This document shows positions 19,845 through 27,476 of a stretch of 35,154 nucleotides of DNA, piece by piece. The DNA lies in the NCBI GenBank assembly GCA_964585585.1, contig CAZPEL010000004.1, positions 1-35,154 of the forward strand. The letters are read 5' to 3'. Positions within the stretch are counted from its first letter, which is position 1. Each line of letters opens with the position of its first letter. The notes under the pieces were generated by a model. That model did no database searches. It saw only the letters and a list, made by a program, of their open reading frames with translations, and had not been told where the DNA came from. Made by a program: the position numbers and the translations under genes. The DNA comes from CAZNAQ01 sp964585585. GTDB lineage: Bacteria; Patescibacteriota; Patescibacteriia; Patescibacteriales; JAGXOH01.

Positions 19845-21368
19845 TCATTTTTTCTTGGTCTTGGTCTTGGTCTTTTTATTAGAGTCCAAAGGTAAAGTAA
19901 AGTAAAAATTAGCGCCCCGCCCCGGGGTGCTTTTTACTTTGATCTTGCCGCCTAATTTCTTCAAGATCACCTTGCAAATATATAAGCCCAGGCCTATACC
20001 CTCTTGAGTTCGACTTAAATAATTTTCTAATTGGTCGAATTTAACAAATATTTTTTTCTGCATCTCCTTGGATATGCCCTTCCCCTGATCTATAACCTCC
20101 ACTTTGGCCTTGTTCTTGTTCAACCGGGACATCCTTATAGTTATGGTCTGTTCTTCCCGGCCGTATTTGACCGCATTCTCCACCAAGTTGTAAATAACTT
20201 CGGCCACTTTATCCTGATCGCTTTTAACTTTTATATTCTCGTTCTTGTGTTCTATTTTTATCCGGGACTGGGTTCGCTGGGCCAATAATTCCAAAGTGGA
20301 ACGAAGGGACTCGACAAAATCCCCCAAAATAAAATCCTTTTTTCTGATCTTGGGTTTGCCCCGCTCAAAACGAGTAACCGTCAGGATCTGTTTGACCACT
20401 CGATTCAAACGAAAGGCCTCGTTTTTAATAACCCTTACGGATTCCTTGGCCCCCTTGGTGTTTAAGCTCTTCCGGGACTGCAATATCTGACTCATACCTA
20501 TAATGGAAGCCAGGGGAGTTTTTAATTCGTGAGCGGCTATATTTAAGAATTCGTCCTTGGCCTTGTCAAGCTCTCTCAAGCTCTTGACCTGTCTTTCCGC
20601 CTTTTTCTGGCCGGTAACATCGGAAACCATTACCAGATCCTCCATTAAATTCTTGTTCTCGTCCTTCATTAAGGCCACTGATAACCGACCGATCATCTTA
20701 TTGCCGTCCTTATCCTGGAATTCCAATTCATAAGGTCCGGGGTCCCGCCCCTCCCATCTTTTATAAAAATTTCGCAGGGCCTTTTTTTTGCTTTTAAAAG
20801 GCATAAAATCGAATTCGGCCATATTCTTACCCTTATAATCTTTTGCGGAATAACCCAGCCACTCCTCGAACTTCTTGTTGGCGTCAACAAAATTGCCCTT
20901 GCGATCCAGCAAAACAATGGCCTCCGGCGAGGCCTCAAAGATCATCTTGTATCTTTCCTGGCTTTCTCTTAACCTCTTCTCCGCCTTTTGGAATTTATTA
21001 ATGGTTATATAGACCCCGATAACCACGATCAATAAAGACAAAGAGGTCAATTCTCCCTTGACATAAACAGTAACCAGGTCCGGCGGATCGGTCAATTCAC
21101 ATAAAAGCTCGGTCAAAAAAGAAAGGATCAACAAAAACCAACCCAAGGTCAAAACGCAGATATTGATCCTTAAAACTATAAAAAAGGAAATAATGGTCAA
21201 AAACAAATAAAGGGATCGGAACAAGACCCCTCCCAAATTCAAAGGATAAGAAATATCGAAATAATGGAACCAAATAAAAGGGGATATCAGAAGAACCACC
21301 AAAAACAAAACCAAACAAATACTCTTTGTTCCTTTTTTCTCTTTTTCCCCGTATAAAAAAGAGACCAT
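19845..21368 (-). CDS. Membrane PAS-domain sensor histidine kinase
   Basis: A 507-residue kinase. About four hydrophobic segments in residues 14-125 form a membrane sensor region with little extracellular sequence. A PAS domain covers about 137-255 (YKMIFEASPEAIVLLDRKGN, FEEWLGYSAKD). The HisKA dimerisation helix carries the phosphoacceptor in FLNIAAHELKTPLASIIG (His280). The ATPase domain has the N box (NLVENAVKYG), G1 (EVIDQGKGIS) and G2 (TQEGIGLGLYICK). The tail is a Lys/Thr run. It is the last gene of an operon with a receiver-only regulator 37 bases upstream, its likely partner, and two membrane proteins that may supply the external signal. Confidence 0.94.
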   Translation of the reverse strand: MVSFLYGEKEKKGTKSICLVLFLVVLLISPFIWFHYFDISYPLNLGGVLFRSLYLFLTIISFFIVLRINICVLTLGWFLLILSFLTELLCELTDPPDLVTVYVKGELTSLSLLIVVIGVYITINKFQKAEKRLRESQERYKMIFEASPEAIVLLDRKGNFVDANKKFEEWLGYSAKDYKGKNMAEFDFMPFKSKKKALRNFYKRWEGRDPGPYELEFQDKDGNKMIGRLSVALMKDENKNLMEDLVMVSDVTGQKKAERQVKSLRELDKAKDEFLNIAAHELKTPLASIIGMSQILQSRKSLNTKGAKESVRVIKNEAFRLNRVVKQILTVTRFERGKPKIRKKDFILGDFVESLRSTLELLAQRTQSRIKIEHKNENIKVKSDQDKVAEVIYNLVENAVKYGREEQTITIRMSRLNKNKAKVEVIDQGKGISKEMQKKIFVKFDQLENYLSRTQEGIGLGLYICKVILKKLGGKIKVKSTPGRGANFYFTLPLDSNKKTKTKTKKK

Positions 21369-21405
21369 GAAAAGCTTCGTTTATTTTAAATTATATTAGA
21401 GTGTT

Positions 21406-21798
21406 TTATTCCCCCAAGATATTCTTGGTCTTGGCAAACAAGTCCTTGACCTCAAAGGGTTTTTCCAGAACGTCCTTGACCACGTCCAGTTCATCAAACT
21501 TGCCCTGGGACTCTTGGAAGGATTCGGAATTGACCGGCAAAGCGGACACTATCAGAACCGGGACATTCTTTAATTTATCATCCTCGATCATTTCCTCGCA
21601 GACCTCAATACCGCTCATTTTAGGCATCATAAGATCCAGAAGCACGATATCATACTCCTTCTTCCCCTCTCTCATTTTGTCCAGGGCCTCCTGACCGCTA
21701 TAGACCACATCCACCTTGTAGTTCTTGTTAGTGGAAAGAGCGGCATCTATGGTTTTGGTGATATTTTCGTCATTGTCCACCACTAGGATGTTTTTCAT
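21406..21798 (-). CDS. Receiver-only response regulator
   Basis: A 130-residue CheY-like protein. The acidic pocket is in LVVDNDEN, the phosphoacceptor is Asp55 in IVLLDLMMP, the switch residue is Ser in VLIVSAL, and the conserved Lys is in VLEKPF. The loop before VLEKPF is slightly expanded. There is no output domain, so it must act by protein contact or in a relay. It lies between the Ig-like membrane protein (16 bases upstream) and the kinase (37 bases downstream). Confidence 0.94.
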   Translation of the reverse strand: MKNILVVDNDENITKTIDAALSTNKNYKVDVVYSGQEALDKMREGKKEYDIVLLDLMMPKMSGIEVCEEMIEDDKLKNVPVLIVSALPVNSESFQESQGKFDELDVVKDVLEKPFEVKDLFAKTKNILGE

Positions 21799-21814
21799 AT
21801 GATTTGATTATTAT

Positions 21815-22699
21815 TTAATTAAAGTATTTATTTATCATTTCCAGGTTTTTGTTAATCGATTCTTTGTTCTCCGGTTTTTTCTGGCTCATTTTTTTAGAGA
21901 TCTGATCAGTCTTATTTTTACCGAAATTCTTTTTATATTGGATCATCAACAAGGTTATGATCTCGGTGGGGTCTTTGTTTATCTCCAACACCCGGCCGGT
22001 ATCCTCGTCTATTTTTAGCCCTTCTATGCCCTGAGCCAGCTCTATGGCCTTGTCCCCTTCCCGATACCGCATCTGCATTATCATATCGCTGATCAATTCA
22101 TAATAGATCCTTTCCCCTTTTTCCACATTGGAATATTTATGGGGAGCGAATCTTTTTCTTCTTTCCTTAACCACAAATCTGGTCACCACCAGAGCCAAAA
22201 CCGCCACTATCACGGTGATCAGGGCATATTGGACAAGATCGGAAATAAAAAGACCCCAGAACTTATTCTCCACCGTGAATTGGAATTGGGATTTGGCCGG
22301 AACCTTTTGCCCTCGATACTCTATTTGACTATAAGCGGTATACCGGCCGGTCGGAAAATTCGGGGGTATGGGAATATCCCTTTTAAAACTGGCCGTGGTC
22401 TCCACGGCCACTGTTTCCGTTTCGTGGATCATTGTATGGCCCAGCAAATCGACTATATTATAATGCACGGTAACATCCACTCTCTCGCCTTCGCCGAAAT
22501 TCATCAATTTCACGGTCATAGGCAGACTCTCGCCCGGGGCCACCCGGGAAACCCTGCCCATGCCTTCCGTCTTTATGGTGGCCGAATCCCGAGTTTGGGC
22601 TGACGCGGAAAAACCGAGGCCCAATACCAGAACCAGAACCAAAAAAACCAAGGGCTTAAAAATTGCAGGGATTCGATTTTTTCTCTTCATATTCATCAT
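21815..22699 (-). CDS. Exported Ig-like domain protein with one membrane helix and cytoplasmic tail
   Basis: A 294-residue protein not assigned to a named family. A signal peptide (about 10-34, ending FSASAQ) precedes an extracellular beta-sandwich-like domain (about 38-143: RVAPGESLPMTVKLMNFGEG, VDVTVHYNIVD, FPTGRYTAYSQIEYRGQ) of the CARDB/NEW3 type. A transmembrane helix (about 155-178) leads to a basic, helical cytoplasmic region (179-294) containing RIYYELISDMIMQMRYREGD. The ATG overlaps the stop of the beta-helix-like gene (ATGA at 22696-22699), so the two are translationally coupled. ATG codons at residues 2 and 4 are also possible starts. A role as accessory sensor for the downstream kinase is inferred from context. 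Confidence 0.75.
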   Translation of the reverse strand: MMNMKRKNRIPAIFKPLVFLVLVLVLGLGFSASAQTRDSATIKTEGMGRVSRVAPGESLPMTVKLMNFGEGERVDVTVHYNIVDLLGHTMIHETETVAVETTASFKRDIPIPPNFPTGRYTAYSQIEYRGQKVPAKSQFQFTVENKFWGLFISDLVQYALITVIVAVLALVVTRFVVKERRKRFAPHKYSNVEKGERIYYELISDMIMQMRYREGDKAIELAQGIEGLKIDEDTGRVLEINKDPTEIITLLMIQYKKNFGKNKTDQISKKMSQKKPENKESINKNLEMINKYFN

Positions 22700-23406
22700 T
22701 TATTTGGTGGTGACTCCTTGTCTTTATCACTTTTATTTTTCTTGTGGACAATATAACCGAAAACGAAATATCCGATAATGGTCAGTAATATAACCAGGAA
22801 TATAAGCAAAGTTATTATCACATCCCGATTGGTCTTGTCTTGGGTCTTGGACTGGATACTAACATCGAATAAGGGAGTGGAAATAGTGGGACTCCCGGAG
22901 GCCTCTTCTTGCCCGGGAATGGTATTGGATGTTTTTTTGGTATTCTTTTCCTTGGCGGCTTCGGGGAATTGTTCCTTCTTGGCCGGAACTATCTTGGATA
23001 TATAAACAGTGGTCCGTTGCGGCACGGTCAAAGAAGGAGAAGCAAAATAAACACTCCCTTGGATCTCATCCTTGTTGCCGTAAGCCTGCAGGGTAACATT
23101 TTTTTTGATCTTTACTTCCTCGTTGTATTTGCCCCCTTTTATCTGGATGGTGTCCTGGGGCTGGGCTTGGTCCACGGCCTCTTGGACTCCGGTAAAATCG
23201 CAGTCCTGGGCGCAAACGGTGTAAGTTTGGCTCTCCTTGGTCTGAGCAGCCAAAGTTTTAATGCCTAAGATCCCTCCTACTAGGAACCCGGCCAAAGCGC
23301 AAATAAAAAAAGATCTGAACAACCAATTACCGATATTTTTATTTTCGATAAACATAAAAACCCGGGCAGGTCCAAACATCGCGGCCAATATTTGGATCTG
23401 TTCCAT
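22696..23406 (-). CDS. Membrane protein with short beta-helix-like segment
   Basis: A 236-residue protein with a signal-anchor segment (about 29-52) and a second transmembrane helix (about 194-220) followed by a Lys/Asp-rich tail. Between them, residues 61-120 (YTVCAQDCDFTGVQEAVDQA, DTIQIKGGKYNEEVKI, NVTLQAYG) match the first coils of right-handed beta-helix proteins (pectate lyase/DUF1565-like), but the helix is cut off after about two turns. Two Cys residues (65, 69) could form a disulfide. The start at 23406 fits a promoter at 23435-23463; ATG codons at 23379 and 23355 are alternatives. It is the first gene of the sensory operon and may bind a polymer outside the cell. Confidence 0.7.
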   Translation of the reverse strand: MEQIQILAAMFGPARVFMFIENKNIGNWLFRSFFICALAGFLVGGILGIKTLAAQTKESQTYTVCAQDCDFTGVQEAVDQAQPQDTIQIKGGKYNEEVKIKKNVTLQAYGNKDEIQGSVYFASPSLTVPQRTTVYISKIVPAKKEQFPEAAKEKNTKKTSNTIPGQEEASGSPTISTPLFDVSIQSKTQDKTNRDVIITLLIFLVILLTIIGYFVFGYIVHKKNKSDKDKESPPNK

Positions 23407-23434
23407 TTAAATTGTATTTAAAATCCTTGATTTT

Positions 23435-23463
23435 ATTATAGCTTATTTCCCTTTCTTTCACAA
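23435..23463 (-). promoter_or_regulatory. Promoter of the sensory operon
   Basis: TTGTGA (23458-23463, minus strand), 17 bases, then a perfect TATAAT (23435-23440). The leader to the ATG at 23406 would be about 22 bases. Confidence 0.65.
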
Positions 23464-23469
23464 CAAGAG

Positions 23470-23670
23470 CTAAAACCGCCCCCGCCTATCTTCCAGGAAT
23501 TTATCCACCGAGCGGTCATAAGTCTTTTCCGCTTCCGGAGAAAAATAACAAGCGGGTAACTCCCCTTTGGCCCGGTGATGTTCGATACATTCACAACAAA
23601 CACCCTTCCGAGGACAGTCGGGGTAAGTGCAGGGACATCTGCCGAGGTTTTTCTGTAATTGGCATTCCAT
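23470..23670 (-). CDS. DUF6485 family Cys-rich small protein
   Basis: A 66-residue protein. The Cys pattern (Cys3, 12, 14, 19, 25, 26, 28 and 41) with His31-His32, and the blocks RCPCTYPDCPRKG, CCECIEHH, LPACYF and AEKTYDRS, match the DUF6485 family as I know it. Members are small, probably metal-binding cytosolic proteins without known function. A perfect TATAAT lies only 7 bases before the ATG, so the message is probably leaderless. Confidence 0.85.
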   Translation of the reverse strand: MECQLQKNLGRCPCTYPDCPRKGVCCECIEHHRAKGELPACYFSPEAEKTYDRSVDKFLEDRRGRF

Positions 23671-23677
23671 AGGTTAT

Positions 23678-23683
23678 ATTATA
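23678..23683 (-). promoter_or_regulatory. -10 element for a probable leaderless transcript
   Basis: A perfect TATAAT on the minus strand with 7 bases to the ATG at 23670. Usual start spacing puts transcription at or next to the start codon. The -35 region is weak (TTTAAG, 23701-23706). Confidence 0.55.
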
Positions 23684-23756
23684 ACATAAACGCGATCGAG
23701 CTTAAACCGAACTAAATAAATTCACCCGGATCAAGGAAGTGAATTGGCCTCGGGCC

Positions 23757-23785
23757 TTGAACTTATCGGGCAAACAGAGTATAGT
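23757..23785 (+). promoter_or_regulatory. Promoter for a probable leaderless transcript (YkuK-like gene)
   Basis: TTGAAC (23757-23762), 17 bases, then TATAGT (23780-23785), with only 8 bases to the ATG at 23794. Transcription should begin at or just before the start codon. Confidence 0.6.
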
Positions 23786-23793
23786 AAAAACAA

Positions 23794-24288
23794 ATGAAGG
23801 AGAAAACTTTTAACAACCCCAACTCGGGCCCTCTGACCATGACCGAAGTGGCCCGGGAAATAAAAGCGTTTTTAGAAGAAGCTCCGGACAGAAAATACGA
23901 ACTCTTAGTGGGAACCGATTCCAACGGAGATGCCAATAACGCTCATTTTGTGGCTGCCATAATCATTTATCGAGTGGGCAAGGGCGCCAGGTATTTTTGG
24001 CGAAAGACACCGGGAGAAAAACCCTACTACTCCCTGCAGGAAAGGATCCACCAGGAAGTGACCATCTCTCTGGAGGTGGCCCAGGAGATCCTGGCTCAAT
24101 TACAAGAAGTACTCTCGCCGGACAAAAAAATAAATTACGACTTCCAGATACACATAGATGTGGGCGAAAACGGCCCCACCCAAAAAATAATCAAGGAGGT
24201 GGTGGGCATGGTCAAGGGCAACGGCTTCAAGGCCTCGATCAAACCCGAATCCTTTGCCGCTTCCAATGTGGCGGATAAATACTGTTAA
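23794..24288 (+). CDS. YkuK-like RNase H-fold protein (DUF458)
   Basis: A 164-residue protein of the YkuK/DUF458 family, predicted to have a ribonuclease H-like fold. Visible features are the first strand with an acidic residue in YELLVGTDSNGD, the second and third strands HFVAAIIIYRVGKGARYFWR, the helix containing RIHQEVTISLEVAQEIL, the strand YDFQIHIDVGENGPT, and the C-terminal SFAASNVADKY. The Asp positions (GTDSN, IHIDVG) could be metal ligands; nuclease activity is unproven for the family. It is a single-gene unit with its own promoter and terminator, divergent from the DUF6485 gene. Confidence 0.87.
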   Translation: MKEKTFNNPNSGPLTMTEVAREIKAFLEEAPDRKYELLVGTDSNGDANNAHFVAAIIIYRVGKGARYFWRKTPGEKPYYSLQERIHQEVTISLEVAQEILAQLQEVLSPDKKINYDFQIHIDVGENGPTQKIIKEVVGMVKGNGFKASIKPESFAASNVADKYC

Positions 24289-24296
24289 AATTGAAA

Positions 24297-24329
24297 TAAA
24301 AAACAGCCCCCGGCGGGGGCTGTTTTTTT
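24297..24329. terminator. Bidirectional terminator
   Basis: CAGCCCCC (24304-24311) pairs with GGGGGCTG (24315-24322) around a 3-base loop, extended by A-T pairs and followed by seven T on the plus strand and six T on the minus strand. It separates the convergent YkuK-like and RND pump genes. Confidence 0.92.
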
Positions 24330-24336
24330 ATAAAAA

Positions 24337-27300
24337 TTATTGATCTTCTGTTAGGTCTAAATACTCCTCTCCCCAAGAATGGTAAAGCACCGGTACTACC
24401 ACCAGGGTCAGAATCGTAGAGAAGAGCAGTCCAAAAATAATGGAAAAAGCTATAGGGGCCCAAGTAGGATTGGAGAAAGCCAAGGGTATCATACCGCCGA
24501 TAGTGGTGGCGGCTGTAAGAATAATGGGTTGAAATCTGACCTGACCGGCCTGGATAACCGCTTCCTTTTTGTCCACACCTTGCAGGCGGCGCTGATTAAT
24601 AGCATCTATCAATAGAATGGCGTTATTGACCACGATACCGGCCAAAGCCACTATTCCGATAACACCGGGAAAGGTCAGGGCTTGGCCGGTCAAGACCAAG
24701 CCGGGAAAAATGCCGATGACCGACAAGGGAATGGAGGCCAAAATGAACAGGGGCTGTCGAAAAGATTTGAATTGTAGAACCATTATCATAGCTATAATAA
24801 ATATTCCCAAAAGAAGGGCTTTGATCATATCATTAAAGGATTGGTTGATATCCTGCTCTTCTCCGCCGAAACTGATCTCATAGTCGGCCGGGACATCCAT
24901 TTTATCTATTCTTTCTTTCAAGGACCCGGTTACCGTTATCGGGGAAACATTATTGGTGGATTCACCGGTAACCTTGGCTATCCTCTCTCCTTCTTCGTGA
25001 TCTATAAAAGCACGCTTGGATTCCAAACTCAAAGAAGTAAAATTGCTCAAGGGAATATCCCCCTTGGGGGTGGCTATGGTCAAGGAACTTATGGTGTCCG
25101 GGCTGATCCGGTCATCTCTTTCCCCATTCAGATCATACTTAACCGTAACATCGGTATCATCTCCGCCGCCCCTGATAACAGTGGCCTCGGATCCACTAAT
25201 AGCATTCCTTAAAACACCGGCCACTTGCTGGGTGTTCACCCCGTAAACCTGGGCCTTGGCCCGGTTGATGTCAATGGCGAACTGGGCATGAGATTCTTCC
25301 CGGCTTACCTGAACATTGGCGGATCCGGGAATATTATCCAATTCGGTCTTTATATCCTCGCTCAATTCATCCAACTTGGTTAGAGAAGGGCCGGTGATAT
25401 TGACCGTGATTGCGGACCCCGAAGGCGGTCCGGCGGTTAGTTGCACCACCTGGGCCTCAGCCGGAAAAATATCCAATTCCTTGATCTGAGACCTATATTC
25501 CTCGGCTATCTCAAAACTCTCCTTCTCCCGGTCTTCCCGGAGATTAACGATAATATTGGCCACATGCTCGCCTCCGGAACTATTGGAAATATAAGTATTA
25601 AACCTGGAGCCGATGTTAACCTGAAAGGATCTGATCCTTTTATCTCCCAAAAATAATTTCTCTACCCGGGAAGCGGTCTCGGAAGTTTTTTCCAAAGGAG
25701 TGCCTATCGGTTCTTCAATATTGACCGCAAAATAATCCTGGTCCTGCTCCGGAAAAAGATCTTGCTTTAAGATACCTTGAGCCGGGAGCATCATAGCTCC
25801 CAAAAAAAGCGCTATCAGAACCACACCCAGAACCCTTCTGGCCCGTTTTCGATCCAAAAAATATTTCAAAAATCGAGTGTAATAAGGCAAAATCCTTTTA
25901 TCCAATAAAAAGGAGGAATAAGAATTCTGGCCGGATTTTTGCTTCTTGTTTCTTTTAAGCCACTTGGTGCTTAAGCTGGTCAAAAGCCCCAGGGCCACAA
26001 ACAAGGCGGCCAACAGAGTTATGGTAACCGTGACCGGCAAGGACTTAATGAAATCTCCTATGATCCCGGAGGTTAAAAGCATGGGCAAGAAGGCAAAAAT
26101 AGTGGTCAAGGTGCCGGCTATCAAGGGCAGGTGATACTCCCGAACCGTGGCCACGGTGGCCTGTTTTACTTCAAGACCCTCTCGGATCTTTCGGTTGATC
26201 CCCTCGGTGATAACAATAATGCTATCCACTAATATACCCAGGGACAGGATCAAGGCAAACAAGGTTAAAAAATTCAGGGTATAACCGATATAATTCAAAA
26301 CAATAAAACTTATCAAAAAAGTTAAGGGCACGGCCAAGGCGGAAAGCAAGGCCTCGCGCCAGCCCACAAAGATCATTAAAAGCACCAGGATTATGACAAT
26401 GGTCTGAATGCCGTTATTGGTCAAACTTTGGATATCATTGCTTATGTTTTCGGCCTGGTTGTCAATGACCTCTATTTTAACATTCTCCGGCAGGATATCG
26501 CCTTGAGCCCGGGCTATTTTTTCCTGGGCTCCGTTGACTATATCCAAAATATTCCCCTCGCTACCCTTGATAACAGACAAGGAAACAGCCGGATTGGAGC
26601 TTTCGCCCTCCAGACTGACTCGGGAAATACTGGTTCTTTCCTTAAAGGTGTCCTTGACCTCGGCCACATCCCGGACATAGACCACGCTGTCCTCCAAGGA
26701 AGTTATGGGAATATTCTCTACCTCGGGAGCGGAAGCTATCTGTCCCTGCATATTAACAGTGTAATTGGCTCCCCCGGTCTCAATATCACCCACCGGAATA
26801 TCGGAATTAGCGGAGCTGATCGCCCGGGTTACCTGGGTGATGCCCAGATCATAATTATCCAAGGCGGATTTGTTTACCAAAACCCGGAATTCCCTTTCCT
26901 CTCCTCCGCTGATATCGACCTGGGACACATTCGGCACTCTCTTGATCTCGTCCTCGAGCTCTTCGGCCATATCCTTTAGTTGATTGACCTTATAAGGTCC
27001 GCTCAGGGAAAACCTCAAAACCGGAAAAACCTCGGAGATGCTGATATCCTGGACCCGCGGATCATTGGCGTCACCGGGCAAGTCCATTTCCGCTCGATCA
27101 ACCGCGTCTTCTACTTCATTGACTTTTTTATCTTTGTCCACACCAACCTCGAATTCAATAGAAATGGAAGAAAATCCCTGGGAAGACCGAGAGCTTACCT
27201 TGCTGATATTGCTTATACCCAAAACCTCGTCCTCAATAACATCGGTAACCAGTTTCTCCACATCCTCGGGACTGGCTCCGGGATAGGGAGTGGTAACCAC

Positions 27301-27456
27301 GGCCATGGGTATATCCACCTCCGGAGTGGATTCCTTGGGAATATTATAAATGGAAATGATCCCGATAACCGCAATGGCCAGAGACAGGATAAGAACGAAC
27401 TTTCGATTGTTTATAAAAAACTCCCAAAGAGTTTTCTTGTGTTTATTGTCAGTCAT
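24337..27456 (-). CDS. RND efflux transporter, AcrB/SwrC-like (HAE1)
   Basis: A 1039-residue inner-membrane pump with the standard RND plan: twelve transmembrane helices and two large periplasmic-type loops (about 40-340 and 560-860). Family motifs are the start RKFVLILSLAIAVIGIISIYNIP, PYPGASPEDVE, the TM4 region SLGILVDSIIVITEG (near residue 410) and the TM10 region ALAGIVVNNAILLIDAINQR, then PIILTAATTIGGMIPLAF. Compared with AcrB, the first relay Asp is kept but the second Asp is Ser and the TM10 Lys is Asn, as in many HAE1 pumps outside the Proteobacteria. It is last in a TetR-HlyD-RND operon, starting 20 bases after the adaptor. No TolC-like gene is present in the window. Confidence 0.95.
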   Translation of the reverse strand: MTDNKHKKTLWEFFINNRKFVLILSLAIAVIGIISIYNIPKESTPEVDIPMAVVTTPYPGASPEDVEKLVTDVIEDEVLGISNISKVSSRSSQGFSSISIEFEVGVDKDKKVNEVEDAVDRAEMDLPGDANDPRVQDISISEVFPVLRFSLSGPYKVNQLKDMAEELEDEIKRVPNVSQVDISGGEEREFRVLVNKSALDNYDLGITQVTRAISSANSDIPVGDIETGGANYTVNMQGQIASAPEVENIPITSLEDSVVYVRDVAEVKDTFKERTSISRVSLEGESSNPAVSLSVIKGSEGNILDIVNGAQEKIARAQGDILPENVKIEVIDNQAENISNDIQSLTNNGIQTIVIILVLLMIFVGWREALLSALAVPLTFLISFIVLNYIGYTLNFLTLFALILSLGILVDSIIVITEGINRKIREGLEVKQATVATVREYHLPLIAGTLTTIFAFLPMLLTSGIIGDFIKSLPVTVTITLLAALFVALGLLTSLSTKWLKRNKKQKSGQNSYSSFLLDKRILPYYTRFLKYFLDRKRARRVLGVVLIALFLGAMMLPAQGILKQDLFPEQDQDYFAVNIEEPIGTPLEKTSETASRVEKLFLGDKRIRSFQVNIGSRFNTYISNSSGGEHVANIIVNLREDREKESFEIAEEYRSQIKELDIFPAEAQVVQLTAGPPSGSAITVNITGPSLTKLDELSEDIKTELDNIPGSANVQVSREESHAQFAIDINRAKAQVYGVNTQQVAGVLRNAISGSEATVIRGGGDDTDVTVKYDLNGERDDRISPDTISSLTIATPKGDIPLSNFTSLSLESKRAFIDHEEGERIAKVTGESTNNVSPITVTGSLKERIDKMDVPADYEISFGGEEQDINQSFNDMIKALLLGIFIIAMIMVLQFKSFRQPLFILASIPLSVIGIFPGLVLTGQALTFPGVIGIVALAGIVVNNAILLIDAINQRRLQGVDKKEAVIQAGQVRFQPIILTAATTIGGMIPLAFSNPTWAPIAFSIIFGLLFSTILTLVVVPVLYHSWGEEYLDLTEDQ

Positions 27457-27476
27457 AATATGGAAAATTCAATAAT

